This document shows positions 34,116 through 47,059 of a stretch of DNA of 64,000 nucleotides, piece after piece. A program made the translations under genes and the position numbers. The DNA comes from Diadophis punctatus similis (taxonomy: Eukaryota; Chordata; Lepidosauria; Squamata; Dipsadidae). The notes beneath the pieces were generated by a model. It was not told the DNA's origin and did not search any database. It saw only the letters and a list, made by a program, of their open reading frames with translations. Numbering within the stretch: the stretch's first letter is position 1; each line of letters begins with the position of its first letter. The stretch spans positions 934,501-998,500 of the forward strand of contig JALIGW010000016.1 of assembly GCA_023053685.1 (NCBI GenBank). Reading direction: 5' to 3'.

Positions 34116-34454
34116 CAATTGTTCCTCACTTAGCAACTGTTTGAACTTATAATGGTGAGTGGTACTGCTGACCAGTCCTCATACTTATGTCGGTTGCAGT
34201 GTCCCATGGTCATGTGATCACCATTTGTGACCTCCTTTGTCAGCTTCCTACAAGCAAAATCAGTGGGGAAGCTGGCAGAAATGATGGCAACTATATCGTT
34301 GCTTAATGACAGCATGGCATTCACTTAACAATGGCAAATAGAGCCAAAAGTTCTGTGACAAAATGACACAATCACATGACATCATGCTTTATGACCCTGT
34401 AACTTAGTAACAGAAATTCTGGTCCCAATTGTGTCATTAACAAAGGACCACTTG
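34116..34454. mobile_element. Tigger-like family H copy
   Basis: Left end CAATTGTTCCTCACTTAGC, right end AACAAAGGACCACTTG, flanked by TA at 34114-34115 and 34455-34456. The interior shares CCATGGTCATGTGATCACC with sister copies. Confidence 0.7.
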
Positions 34455-34459
34455 TACTG

Positions 34460-35440
34460 CTTTTCAGGGAAAAGAGAAAATATACTGCAAATAACTTTAT
34501 TTAAGCACAAGTATGCAAAACAGAATAGAATAGTAAGATACAAAGTAGAGAAGACTTACTGGAGGCAATGCAAAAGACATTTAAACAAGGTATGGATACA
34601 GTTGGGGAGCAAATGTGACATACCACTCCATCATTACCTCTGCCACTCTAAAATGCTGTGCCTAGTGAGGTGCTAGGTAAAATTATTCATGTTCATCCAG
34701 GCCTGTTACTATATTTACATGTTTATTTTAAGTATGCATATTTGCCTAGCAACTTTTTAATTTCTCTGGCTGCTGCTTTTATTGTTTATTTGATAGTATT
34801 ATTTTAATTACTCTATTAGCTTTATTCAAACAAAGCAATATTTGATTTTAATGTACTGTAAGTTGAAAGATCTGGGCCTATTTCACACTGAAGAAACAAA
34901 ACTGAAAGAAGCTTATGATCTCTTTTCAAATACTGGAAGAATGTAAACACAAAAGAAAAGTAAGACTTCAGAGTATAATATAGGGGATGATTTATTCTAC
35001 AGATTGCAGCTGAATATTAGAAAAAAAGCTTCCTAATAGCATACAGTAGTTTGAGCTAAGATTTAAAGGTAATTGACTATCTAAAACAGCAGGCATGGGA
35101 AACACTGCATTTGGAAAGTAAGTAGGGATATGGTATCAATGATTTACCATATGGAATTCTGGATTGGCTGGAGAATGTCCCATTGCCCCTATATCTGTTA
35201 CTATTTGTTTATCCAATCAACAATTGAAACAAAGCAATAAAATAGTTCTCCTTGTGTTATACTAGTTGATACTACTTCATATCTACTTGGTAATGTTTTG
35301 CTTTATTTTATTTTTATGCTACACTGATAAATCTTATCCACAAAATATGAAATGAGTTGACAATGCAATAAAAATAAAGCCTTATTTTGTTTTTAAGTGG
35401 CAGCTTTCTCTTTGCAATAACCCAGGAAGCTAACTGAAAC
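34460..35440. other. AT-rich presumed intron/intergenic sequence
   Basis: Nothing recognised. Confidence 0.35.
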
Positions 35441-35441
35441 A

Positions 35442-35690
35442 TTTTATTTATTTATTTGTGAGATTTATATACCGCCTCACAGTGCAAGCACTCTCTAAGC
35501 GGTTTACACCAGTAAGCAATGTATATTTATATTGTCTCCAACAATCTGGGTCCTCATTTTACCTACCTCGGAAGGATGGAAGGCTGAGTCAACCATGAGC
35601 CGATGAGATTTGAACTGCTGACCTGTGGATCACAGTCAACTAAAGTGGCCTGCAGTACTGCCTCTAACCGCTGCGCCACCTCGGCTCTTA
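35442..35690 (-). mobile_element. tRNA-derived SINE with L2-like tail
   Basis: On the - strand it starts GCCGAGGTGGCGCAGCGGTT (A box TGGCGCAGCGG) and has a B box in CAGCAGTTCAAATCTCATC. It continues through GAGGTAGGTAAAATGAGGAC and ends GCGGTATATAAATCTCAC plus AATAAATAAATAAAT. The GGCGGTATATAA-type end resembles the L2 3' end, consistent with L2 machinery. Confidence 0.85.
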
Positions 35691-35699
35691 CATGCATCC

Positions 35700-36330
35700 A
35701 TTTACATGCAATCATTCTTTGAATTGCATATATTTGAATACCTATACTGTATATTAAGGCATAATTGAGCAAACATATTCAAAGAATGCAGGTGAAACTG
35801 AATTTTTCATTTAATATATCTAAAGAGGATAAGTAGCATTTAAGAGTTAGATATGACCCAAATATGAGAATCTGAAATAAGATTCTGATGGGATCATGTC
35901 ACTCTTCTACTACTGCAATCAATTGGATGTTCATTCAGATAACCTTGTCTGCACAGTGACATAAACTCTCTTACATTTTCAGTCTCACTCATTCCTATCT
36001 CCATAATTTGATTCTCTCTATCCACCTGTTTCTGTGAAAACACAACTTACAACTTACTGATTTGCAAAGCCTGTCCACAAATTGTGTACTGAAATACAGT
36101 ACAATTTAGGACTCTGCCTGGAAAAGAAGTTCTCAGTGCAAGTAATTTGCTATACCATCAAGTCTTGCTCTATCACCTTCCAATCAGGATCAGACTAAAT
36201 CTGATGAGTCTACTGAAGAATTCTATCAGTATTTCTTACATCTACAAAAGTATTCCAATACTTTTCATTTCATGCAAATGCAAATCTGCATTAATACCAA
36301 GTAACTTTGGTCCTCCAGGATAAGCTTTTT
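35700..36330. other. Presumed intron/intergenic sequence
   Basis: Nothing recognised. Confidence 0.3.
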
Positions 36331-36333
36331 CTA

Positions 36334-36360
36334 AAACAAACAAACAAACAAACAAACAAA
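36334..36360. repeat. (CAAA)n simple repeat
   Basis: Seven AAAC units. Confidence 0.95.
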
Positions 36361-36520
36361 TTAAGTAGTGAATCTAGGAACACTCCAAGCTATATGATCT
36401 TGCACTGCAGAACATACAGTAAGTCTAGCAATCCCAGTGGTAGCATTTCCTCTAAGCAGAGTAGCATGTGCCAATTCAGTGTCTCTAGAGATTCTCTGTC
36501 ATCTAAGTCATGGTTGTCCC

Positions 36521-36636
36521 AAAGGTGCTTTTTCAGGAGGCAACTGGACTTTCTTGTTTTGTTTTGTTTTTGTCTTCAAAAGAAAAATGTCTTCAAGAAA
36601 AAAGAAAGTCCAGTTACCTCCTGAAAAAGCACCTTT
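36521..36636. repeat. Inverted repeat (35-bp arms)
   Basis: Left arm AAAGGTGCTTTTTCAGGAGG plus CAACTGGACTTTCTT (36521-36555), right arm its reverse complement at 36602-36636 with about one mismatch, spacer of about 46 bp rich in T/A. Strong hairpin potential. Confidence 0.9.
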
Positions 36637-37513
36637 GAGTTGGCTTTTGTTGGCTAATGTTTAGTAGATCCCAAATTACATAGGCCATCTTTAAATAGTT
36701 AATAACAGAACAGATTTTCCAATGAGGTGGTGGGATCTATTTCATTGGTTATATTTAAGAAAAATCTAGCCAGCCATCTGTTCTGGCATACAACCAAGAA
36801 CTGAACATTAGTCTAAATGACTCCTTACAGTCCCTGGTTTTACAATTATATGAAATAAAATTCTTTGGTTTCTTTCTAACTTATTAAATTCAGAAAGGAA
36901 CAGAGTCTATTTGAGTTTTACACAAGTTTTTAACTTCTCTGTATAAGAAGTGCCAGTGGACTGATTGACATTTGCAGAATTTGCACAACAGTTACTATAA
37001 ATTTTTAATTAACTTTGGGAATTTAGCAAGACATATGAAGAGAGTCTCTGCCTGAGTTTTGAACAATGTATATATTTATCCTTTTAGCAATTTTCAAATA
37101 TTCAGTAAACAAAAGCTATAAATTCATGCATCTTTAATGAAAATTACAGACATCTTCTGATTTTACTGTAATGAGAACAAAAAGCAATATTCACAATGAA
37201 GGAGAATTGGTGATACATATGAAGCACATACTCCAAAGCTCCTTGATTGTGGATAGCCATTAAGATATGGGAGGTAATTTTTCATGTCACATTGAAGCAT
37301 AAATGTCACTAATGTCACGAATGTTAACATTATATCTTTACTGCAGAGTGCAAATCTTATTACTCCCAGGCAGACTGATCAGTAAACAAGTTATCTGAGA
37401 ATGATATGCTGATGTTCAATATGAATAAGGCAACAGACAGGTTTATAGGACAGGAAATTCTGTTGAAAAACAGATCCTGGAGTGAGAGTTAAAGGTACAA
37501 TGGACATCGACTA

Positions 37514-37612
37514 GTATTTTTCAACTTGGTAACTTTAAGATGTGTGGTTCTCGATGCTGGCTGGGGAATTCTGGGAATTGAATTCCACACACCTTAAATT
37601 TGCCGAAGTACA
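37514..37612. mobile_element. Decayed palindromic MITE, family C copy 5
   Basis: CAACTTGGTAACTTTAAGATG on the left and CCACACACCTTAAATTTGCC on the right with GCTGGCTGGGGAATTCTGGG between. Arms partly lost. Confidence 0.65.
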
Positions 37613-38169
37613 GGCATATCTTATATGAAATGACTATATTTGAGTGTAGGGAACATCAACTCATGAATCAGCCTATAGATTTTTCTCCCAAATTTTCTGG
37701 CAGAATCTCTTTAAGCTGCAATGGTTTATGCTGTAAACGTATTTAGAATCAGATAACAATTATCTGGGGCTGGATTTGAATCCCTCGTTATATCGCTTTT
37801 ATCCCTTTTGTCTTGGAATCGCTTAACCCTAAAATTGGCCCAAATGTAATAAAGAAAAATATCTGATGTAACAAGAGCTACTGCATAATACATCATTCAT
37901 ATGGAACTCTCTGGATAATTGCATTTATTAGTGCAGAGTACCATTCAAAAAAAATTAAAGATAATGGAACTCAACTACACCCTCTATTTTAGAACTGGGA
38001 ACTGATGATACTTTCAAGTTTAATTATGGAAGCCTCACTTCATATAATAGAAAGCTACAATTCACCATGCACGCAATATACACGCAATCTACTCCCCAGA
38101 TGCTTCAAATCATTTCCCAACCCACTTCCAGTTTTCACTTCATTGTTTCTATTTTCAACCAATGAAATT

Positions 38170-38313
38170 CACTAAGAATGAATGTGTGCATCATTGTCAC
38201 TGTATGAAACTAATATAAATTCCTCCCCTTTGCTTCTTTTCTTCTTCATGCCCTATAAGTCTCTTTAATAAATTCTTTTCACATGCTACGGTGCATTTGA
38301 ATATTTGTTTCCA
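38170..38313 (+). mobile_element. Possible LTR 3' portion
   Basis: TATA-like AATATAAATTCCTCCC, then CCCTATAAGTC, then AATAAA (in TTTAATAAATTC), ending TTTCCAACA. The spacing of TATA, AATAAA and a CA end resembles a retroviral-type LTR, but no 5' end or duplication could be found. Confidence 0.25.
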
Positions 38314-39094
38314 ACACTGCATGGCAGTTTTCAATCACAGCTGAGACAACAATTGCCTGAATGATTACATGAGCTGGTCCTGGAATACAAAATGAAAAAC
38401 AAAACCATGCAGCAACATACTTTGGGATAAAAATCTGCTCATTCACTCTAGTTAAAATGAAATGTATAGAACTGTTTTAGCAGAAGACTATGAAAAGCAG
38501 TTGGATAATGTTGGAGAAGCAAACCCAAATCAAAGTTACTGAGAATACCTACAATTCGTCAAAGGTTGGATAAGATACCTTATAGTTACACAAGTTATCT
38601 GGAATATTCACATATTATGCAGAAAGATGGACCTTTTGTCTAACCATAGAAGTGTTCAGTTTTTGTTATAATACAGGACACTTGTTTTCTAAGAGCCTTG
38701 GAATTTAGAAGAGCTGAGTTTACCTATTCCATTGAATTATGTATCTACAGTATGTATAACTCCAGCAGAAAATAACCCCGTAGCATACATCCTGGTAAAT
38801 CCTGAATCCACAATTTTTCAGGGAAAGTTTATCACACATCCTAAAACAACATGTATTAATCTAGCTTCTGATTAAAGGGTTGGCAACACACTTTTTATAC
38901 CATACTTACTTTATTGTTTGATTGTCCTAGCCACCATTCTCTTGCATCTTTTAATCCTTCTGTAAAAATATAAGTTCCATCTTCTCATAGTGCCATATTG
39001 CTCTACCCAACAGCAGAATATGGACTGTTATCTCTAAGAAGTTTCATTATATATATAGTTCCTTCGTTTTCCAAAGATTACAGTTATCTGTCTA

Positions 39095-39180
39095 CTTGTG
39101 GAGTCCTTCGTGTTCTCTGAGCTTGGTTAATTTGCTTGCAGACATTTTATTATCTGACTAGGTAACATGAACGTACCAAT
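39095..39180 (-). mobile_element. Decayed Penelope-type 3' end (copy of the 50.4-kb repeat)
   Basis: In reverse, ATGTTACCTAGTCAGATAAT, then AAAATGTCTGCAAG and AACCAAGCTCAGAGAACAC match the repeat at 50.38-50.47 kb, but the CTGATGA core is mutated. Confidence 0.4.
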
Positions 39181-39199
39181 GACACCACAATTCAACCCT

Positions 39200-40200
39200 A
39201 AAGAACATATATTCTGTTTTATTGGAATCTTCCTGTTAAGCAGAGGTTATGCTGATGGCAACAGACATGGGGCTTATTTAGACTGTTCACTACGTTTTTA
39301 GAAAAGCTATAAATGATTTACTGCTACAAAACCAGAAACCATTTTATAGTTGTGTTACTTTTTAATATTATTTTGATACATGTTAATATTAGGTTGAGTT
39401 CAGATTTAGAATTTAGAATCTTATCCACTTAAATTAGAAAGTTAAGATACAGTCTCCTTATACAGTCTCCTGGTGAGTTCATTAACATGTCTGTATAGTT
39501 TTCTTAGTAACAATAAAATGACTTGACATTTTCTTTTTGATTTTCTTTCATACCGAATCTAATCTTAGCCTTGAGATTTTCTAGTTGCCTCTTATCGAAG
39601 CATTAACCAGGTCTGACCGTTATCAGCTTGTTGAGAATGGCCAAGGACAATTAGATGTCATTTAGCTCAGTTTGATTCCTGGTGATTTATATGGATGGTT
39701 TGAACTGCACTGGACTAACCCTCCACTGATTTCAATGGGTCTCTTTGAAATGATTAAATCTAAATTTAGTATATTAAATTAATCATGGTATTTTAAATAT
39801 TACTGAGTGTCCTAAGTAGGTATAAAATGCCCACATTTAAAAATGCCCACATTATACTTAATAAAATCATTTGTGTTTGTAATTTCTAACAATCCAATAT
39901 GGCATTAACTTCCCATACCTAATGTAGCAATAAGCAAAATTTTTGAAATTCAAGATAAGCACATGATAAAAATAAAACTGGGTAATATTGAGATTAGAAA
40001 GGATTTGATACTTGATATTATGAAGTCTCCATAATACTTCAGCGTGTTAGGCATTTTGAAATCATCAGATATTATGATCATGATAAAATTTGTATTTCTC
40101 CTTGTAATACAGCTGTTGTTCTCTGCAGTAATGTGACAGGTAAATCCACTCGCAAACCAGTGCTATGCTGAAAAGAGGTCCTATCAAATATCATGTTTAA
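39200..40200. other. AT-rich presumed intron/intergenic sequence
   Basis: Nothing recognised. Confidence 0.35.
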
Positions 40201-40206
40201 CATCTA

Positions 40207-41058
40207 TGGTTAGTCATTAACAACCATTCATTTAGTGACTATTTAAAGTTATGACAGCACTGAAAAACGTGACTTGCAACCGCTTTCTTAGTCCTTACGT
40301 AACACTTACGACTGTTGAAGCCTCTCTGTGTTTGTGTGATTGTGGTTTAGGCCAGGGGTGGGTTCCTACTGGTGCGCTCCAGTGCGTAGCTCCGGTAGGG
40401 ACCCGCCAGTAACCCAATTTGCGCGCGACTGCTCCGGTACCGTCTCCACCGGGCAGTTGCGCGTGTCGCCATCTTGTTTTACGAATTTTTGGGCGATTTT
40501 GCTTCTGCCCATGCGCGGAAGCAAAATCGCGCCGAAAACTCATGAGGGGATGCGCACGAGAGAGATTTCGGCAAGATTTTTCTTCTGCGCATGCGCGGAA
40601 GCAAAATCGCGCCGAAATCTCTCTTGCGTGCATCCCCTTGTGAGATTTTGGTGCAATTTTGCTTATGCGCATGCACATAAGCAAAATCGCACGAGGGGGC
40701 GCGCGGACACGAAGCATGAAGAAACGCGGAGCAGCACACCGGTCTCGGTAAGTGAGCAACTCACCCCTGGTTTAGGCGCTTGGCAATCCTGCATTTATGA
40801 TGGTCACAGCAACCTGTGGTCACATGATTGCCATTTGCAACCTTCCCAGTCAGTTTCTGACAAGTCAATAGGGAAGCTGGCAGGAAAGATTGCAAGTCAC
40901 AGTCACGTGATGCCTCCTGAATGGCCACAGTGATTTCCTTAACAAATGTGGCAAAAAAGGTCATGAAATCGTGTGCTCACTTAGCAACCAGGAAGCCAAC
41001 AACAGTTAACAACTTAACTTAAATCTCTTAACAAACACTCCACTTCAAGAACTATCTG
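40207..41058. mobile_element. Tigger-like family H copy split by a hAT MITE
   Basis: Left half 40207-40352 (TTAGTCATTAACAACC, TAAAGTTATGACAGCACTG), right half 40770-41058 ending AACTATCTG before TA. Family B copy 2 is inserted between them. Confidence 0.7.
40353..40769. mobile_element. hAT MITE, family B copy 2
   Basis: Ends CAGGGGTGGGTTCCTACTGG and GAGCAACTCACCCCTG, perfect 8-bp duplication GTTTAGGC at 40345-40352 and 40770-40777. The interior has several TTTTGCTTCTGCGCATGCGC / inverted partners. Confidence 0.93.
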
Positions 41059-41609
41059 TAGTAAAGAAGAAAAGTCAACCCCTTTGGACCAGCAACACAA
41101 GAATGCATTTTATTTGGGAGTTAGTACACGTGAAAGGAATTGGCCTTCATGGTCCTTTCCAACTCAATGATTCTGTCTTATTGCAAGCATTGAAACTGTG
41201 TCATTCTAAATGTTCAGACTGGCATGGAGTGGTTGCATATAATTTGACACATGATGAAGCATTCAGATATCATGTTCACCTGTGGCACAAAATGCATCAT
41301 AAATAATTCTGGCAGCTTCCTAACAGGCACCATAAATTTTTCTCCCTGCAGCGTAAAATGTAGATATTTTGGATTTATCCAGAAGATTTCTGTGTGCTAC
41401 TATATGACATTTAAGGCATTATAAAAATATTAAGGACAGCTAATGCAACTAATAATTCAATAATGTAGCTTTTGAAAAGACATATACAAAGGAAAAATAT
41501 GTAACAGGCACAAAATGCACATTTAATTAAATTGAATGTTTAAATAAAAGCACATGTGTTTTTAAGAAGGCAGTAAAGAAGATGAAATGTCAGGGAAGCT
41601 CTTTTATTG

Positions 41610-41760
41610 AGTTAAACCATTCTTCCATCTAGTCCAGTTCCGATGACACTGAATGCCAGCAGCTCTGCATGATTTCAGAGATGCATTTCTCCAGGCTGCC
41701 TGGAGACATCAGAAGTTGAACCTTGGCCTCTGCTGTGCAGCCTAAAGACACAAATCACAC
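41610..41760 (-). mobile_element. Old tRNA-derived SINE relic
   Basis: CTGCCTGGAGACATC plus AGAAGTTGAACCTTGGCC (reverse of a B-box region) and CCATCTAGTCCAGTTCCG resemble a widespread amniote tRNA-SINE body. Low identity. Confidence 0.4.
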
Positions 41761-41988
41761 AGTAAAACTAGCTGAAAGCTGAAACAATTCAACAAGCTGA
41801 GAAAATGAACTGATCTTCATTTGATGCCAAGAGGCAGGCATTTAAAAGAGGACATTTGGTAGTTGGGACACGACGACAACAACAACAACTAGCTTCTCTC
41901 CTGCAGTAGTGTCATATTCATTTGGTAAAAATACCCAGAAAAAGCTTCTAAATCATTTATGATTGGGGCCTGCAGAGAAATAAATTTA

Positions 41989-42967
41989 CCGTATTTTTCG
42001 GAGTATAAGACGCACCTTTTTACCCTCAAAAAGGGTGAAAATTTGGGTGCGTCTTATACACCAAATGTAGCCCCACCCAGCCACCCCCACCCTTTGGCCT
42101 CTGCCTGCCAGCAATTTACCTCTTTGCAGCAAACAGCAGCAGAGCCTGATTTGCACAAGAAACTAATTAGCAGCCTCCCGACCTACAGCTGACTGAGGCT
42201 TGCAAGCCACCTGGTAAAATGAAACTAACTATGGTGGCTGTAATGAGACAAATTGCTGGGAGATAAACTGCTGGCAATGTTAGACTGCTGAAATTGCAAG
42301 GAGGTAAGCTGTAACTGCTATGGCCTAGAGGTAGAGCTCTTGCCTCACAATCAGGAGGTTGTGAGTTCTATCCTAGGTAGAGGCAGATTCTGTTAATATG
42401 TTATTTTGTTAAATGTTTGTAGAGTGTTCAAATTATTACTTATTTTTTAAAGACTGCTTTATTATTGTTCCAGACAACTTAACAAAATGAAGAAGCTTTT
42501 TAAAATAAATGCTTGCTCTGAAGAGGCCCAGTGCTATTGTATCTTCTTTTAAATAGCAGAGAATACTTCCAGAAAGCCACATCAATTTTAAAGATCTATA
42601 AAAGTATAATCTGAAATGTCCTGTTTTAGTATTAAGTATTAGTATTAAAATAAGGCAGCTGAATTAAACCCTGACTTAGTCATGTTTGGAGTAGATCTAT
42701 TTAAATAATTGGGAGGAGTTAGTGTGATTACATTTAAGAAAACTTTCTGGGATTAATATACTGCCATAATGTACATTTCTCCATTTCTTTGCTATTTCTA
42801 TGGGTCAGGCACACATGCACAGAAATACACAGCAAACAGTGTATATCATCTGTGCTGTTTGCTGTTTGGCAAATTGCTGGAAGGCAGAGGCCTTTTTTCC
42901 TTGTTTTCCTCCCCCAAAACTAAGGGCGTCTTATACTGCGGTGCATCTTATACTCCGAAAAATACGG
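41989..42967. mobile_element. Mariner-like non-autonomous element (family F)
   Basis: Inverted ends CCGTATTTTTCGGAGTATAA followed by GACGCACC, and on the right ATCTTATACTCCGAAAAATA plus CGG, flanked by TA at 41987-41988 and 42968-42969. A second inner inverted copy (GGGTGCGTCTTATAC at about 42047) makes the ends foldable. The middle has no transposase and holds a tRNA-like SINE head. Confidence 0.8.
42311..42385 (+). mobile_element. tRNA-Val(CAC)-like SINE head
   Basis: A box TGGCCTAGAGG (42321-42331), anticodon loop CTCACAA, B box GTTCTATCC (42365-42373). It lacks a full clover-leaf and lies inside the mariner-like element, so it is read as a SINE head and not a functional tRNA gene. Confidence 0.55.
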
Positions 42968-42969
42968 TA

Positions 42970-43740
42970 TCTTATAGTTGTACTTGGAAGTAACCAAAAT
43001 GTCAAAAAATAGTGTATTACAGTAACTTAAATGAGCATCAGAAAATGGATGGCTTAAGAAAAGTATTTCCTGCCCAGCTTACTAGCCTAAACTGAGATTC
43101 TTGGTTCTACAGTGTAGAGACCACCTTTATCTTCAATGATACAGATGGATCAATGATTTCAAATCAACTCCATTGTTGGCCAAAGTCCCATAATGGGTTC
43201 CTTCTCTTATGAAAAGGTTTCTAGATCATCAGACAGCAAAAGCAGGAGACCATAAATATCATGTTAACCATCATACTATTTAAATATCTGGAATGCTGAA
43301 TGTACTATAACTGTAAAGTCCCAAGGGAAAATTGAAATAAGGGGTCTTGGCAGCTTCACAGACTGGACCTATCTATCTCTATTACCTCTCAAGTCTGCTA
43401 ATCGTCATTCCCCCCCCCCCATCAAATTTCTCCTCCTTACGGCCACCAAGATTGATTCAGATTTTGTCGCCTGTTTGTCGGGGCCTTTATACCATGCTAA
43501 GCCATTATTTCCTTAATTATGTTTCCCTGAAAGAAAACAATAGCCGGCTTTTCATAACATGTTAATCCCACACCATACAAACATTATGAGTTACATGAAG
43601 CGTTCATTCACCCCTGAAGTGTCCATGCTCCAGCTCCAATACTCTGATTCCACCTCTAGAAATGCTCACGGGCCAGCCGTCCACCAGCAACTCAGTACTG
43701 ACTTCGCTTCCTGTGATTTCTATGCAACTAAGAATTACTC
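42970..43740. other. Presumed intron/intergenic sequence
   Basis: C-run at 43410-43419; nothing recognised. Confidence 0.3.
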
Positions 43741-43758
43741 TTTAGTCATTATACAAAC

Positions 43759-44063
43759 AGCAACATGGTGGTTCAGTTAAGACACTCGGCTTGTTTGCCT
43801 GAAAGCCGGCAGCCCAGGTTTGAGGCCCAAGCACCATGCGATGGCGTGAGCTCCTGTCCTCGCTCCAGCTCCTGCCAACCTAGCAGTTCAAAAGCATACA
43901 AATGTGAGTAGATAAATAGGTACACTTTGGTGGGAAGGTAACAGTGCTCTGTGATGTCATGCTGGCCACATGACCACGGAACTGTCTTTGGAGAGTGCTG
44001 GCTCAATGGCCTTGAAATGGAAATGAACACAGAGCCCTGTAGTTAGCAACGACTCCTTTACCT
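43759..44063 (+). mobile_element. Sauria SINE
   Basis: tRNA-like head (A box TGGTTCAGTTAAG; B box AGGTTTGAGGCCC) is followed by the squamate-specific body: GCAGTTCAAAAGCATACAAA, GTAGATAAATAGGTACACTT, GGCCACATGACCACGGAACT, GTTAGCAACGACT and a CCTTTACCTTTAT-type end. Flanked by a perfect 10-bp duplication TTATACAAAC (43749-43758 and 44064-44073). A strong marker for Squamata. Confidence 0.92.
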
Positions 44064-44074
44064 TTATACAAACT

Positions 44075-46990
44075 CCCTTTACCATCTTGCTGTTAGCTGT
44101 TTTTGGAAAACTTTATGAAAACAATTTGACAGCTCCTTTGAGAAATGTGTGGCATTTTTGTCATCTTTTTGGTTATTTGCATAGTAACTATGACTGAAAA
44201 TGTTTACATTAATTATTTGCAAGTTAGCTTAGAATCAGAACAATGTATACTGATGAGAGAATTGGCTTGCATGGAAGCAGTTTTCCTACTAATACCCACT
44301 TATCCTATCCCACTTTGTACAATAACAGCCAACAACTGTAAACTGCGTTTATTGCCTGCTATTACCTTTTAACCTTTTAAATCTGGAGAAATTATGGCAG
44401 ACAAATGCTTTATAGAAAAAGGATAGATGCTTAATTAGACTAATTAGAGTTCTTTATCAAGATCTTATTATGAGGACAATCCTAAATGAGGTTTCAATGG
44501 ACCAAATCAGCTGCGCCAGAATTTCTGGGAAGCTTTGCTTAGCCACTGTGCAATTCTGCTGAGTATACATAATAGACTAAAAGCAGTCTGAGAAGTTATT
44601 TCTAGAAAACTGAAATATAAAGATTTTCCTTATACAGAATGAAAATGTCATGATCCTTCCTGTCACAATGCAGAGACTATGGTGATACATGTTCCATAAA
44701 TTTCTTATTGTTGTTAGAAAACAAGAATGCAGTAATGCTTCTGGCATAATGCAATGAATCTTAAATGACATTCCAATTTTTTTTAAGCAGATCTTCTACT
44801 TTTCTCTCCCTTTCTGCCAATTTTCTTCCAAAGTAAGTTGGAAATGCCAGCTGGATTAAATCAAGACGCTCAGAAGCTATATAAATATATTACAGAAGAA
44901 AAAGTGAGCAAGTAGCCAAAACAATGCTAGATACTACCATATTAATGCAATGGGAAGTATTTTTAAACACTACTTGGTTCCTTTTTCTTTTTCAACATAC
45001 ATTTTTAATGTAGAAACAGAATCATTTGTGATGTGAAGGCCAGAATCTTCAAATTTATGATTGGCTTAAATTGATAAGATTCTAATTTAACAAGTTTAAG
45101 AAAATTAAAATACAAATACTGAAAATCTACAAAGGAATACTATATCCATAATATTGATGCATTAAAAAGTATATTTTTCAGTGCAGCAGTAGGCTAATCT
45201 TTTCCTAAAGTATTTTCAATCCTGCAATCTGTTATGCATTATAATTATAACAAGCTTGTCAGGTATTCACAGCCACTGGAAACCCATACCTATGTATCAA
45301 TTACAATCTAATTCGTATTTGAGCTTAAAGAACAAATATTGTTTAGGATAAAGCAAGGAGAACTTTGAGTATACCTTTTAGTAAGGTTGCAAATATTACC
45401 TGATACTTTAAGTTTGGGGGAGATTTTTTATCTAGTATCATTGTCAAAAATGCTGATAATAATTACTTAGAATGACAAAATCTGGCCTAAAAGCATAAAT
45501 ATCCAAATGCTTTTTATACTTTAAGCAATATCATTTATGTTATGACCTGCGGTCAAAACAATAATCTGATTTATATAATGTAATATAATTTATATAACAC
45601 TCTTAACATGTGATTAGATCAATGTAAAAATACTGAAATAAAACAACTGTTCCATTCCACCTCAACTGTTTTCAGAGTTCACGCTCTTCACTATATGTAA
45701 GTACATGAAGCATGTTTAAGAAACTTAAATGAGATCTGAGATATCAAAAATATTAGTTCAAAATTCATCATATTCTTCTTTCTGAGTTTTTAATTACCCT
45801 TGTGTACTCCTAATTACATAATTGAAAATAAAAAATGAAAGATCAATATTTTAATATTGATCTTTATGCTTTTACCTCTTTAACTATTAGAAATAAGGCT
45901 CCCTGTAAGAGCAGTTCCCACATCTATATTCAACATTGGATAACTGCATGATCATGCTGTAGCACTGATGATGCTCATGTGTGAAACAACCTTCACAAGT
46001 CGAGGACAGCTGAATTTATTTATGAATCACCTAACAAAATCTCCAGCAGTTAAATATAAGGCCGTTCATGCTGCTACCAAATGAAGTTTTTCTAATCTAA
46101 TTTTATACATATCTGCTTTAAAATAGGTGCAGCTAAGTGTAAGGATGCTAAATCTTAGGTACGAGAGAAATAGACATTTCCACCTAGATGAGCATAGGAT
46201 GCTACTGCAAATGATGCATATCTCTTTCAACGCATGAGAGCGCAACAGACTCCTAAAAGTAAACACTTCATTCATCTTTTTTTAAAAAGCATGCTAATTA
46301 ATATAGAGTGGCTTCTGAGAAACCAGGGCAGACCAGCTCTAAACTGCATGCTGAGTTTTGAAATGAAATAGCTATAATATATAACCGGCTATAACAGATA
46401 CACTGCCCAATCTGTTTAGCCACTGCAAGTATGTGAGAAATTGGTCATGCTGTGGAAAACAATTCTGACGCTTTGGAATTGCTGGTACATGTGTGTGAGA
46501 GAGACAGATGGCAATGGAGAGTCGTCTGTATTTCCACACCACTCCCTAACATGTTGTGCATGTTGCAGTTGGTACAAAAATCCCTGGCAGAACTCTTTGC
46601 CCTCTAGACATCAGCCAGAGGGCAAATTGTATGGCTGCTGTCTCTGGAGCTTGGCTTTTTTTTTGGACCCAGATGCTGGACCCTGATTCCTGAACTAGAC
46701 TGGCAGGTAACATCAAAATGAAAACCTGGGATCAATATGCTAGATGGCTTTTGCAGGTGTGTGGAAAGATGGGCAATAGCGGGATTTCAAATCCTATTAA
46801 ATATGGCAAAGCCAATACTCTCCACGTTGCTTTTATTCAAAAAAAAAAAAAAAAAAACCCAGGGAAAAGAAAAGGAAAAGGATGGAGACAAAAACGAAGC
46901 GAAAGAATTCATTTCCCATCTAAAAGATGCACTCCTCTTCACACCGAATTAGGAATCAACTCCCTCTCTTTGACATTCCGGAGCAATTTT
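44075..46990. other. AT-rich presumed intron/intergenic sequence
   Basis: No repeat family or gene recognised. Contains a small palindrome GATCAATATTTTAATATTGATC (45841-45862) and a poly-A run at 46840-46857. Confidence 0.35.
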
Positions 46991-47059
46991 TATTTTTTAT
47001 TTTTTTTGCGAAGTAAGTATTAAATAGCATCCAGCGGCTTCTCGGATATATTTCCTATC

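Larger units (their letters stand above)
36640..39080. other. AT-rich presumed intron/intergenic sequence
   Basis: Holds a decayed palindromic MITE (37514-37612) and an LTR-like 3' segment (about 38200-38313). Otherwise unrecognised. Confidence 0.35.

Noticed and set aside
42311..42385. tRNA-Val gene
   Set aside because: A and B boxes are present, but the acceptor stem does not pair and it sits inside a transposon; read as a SINE head.
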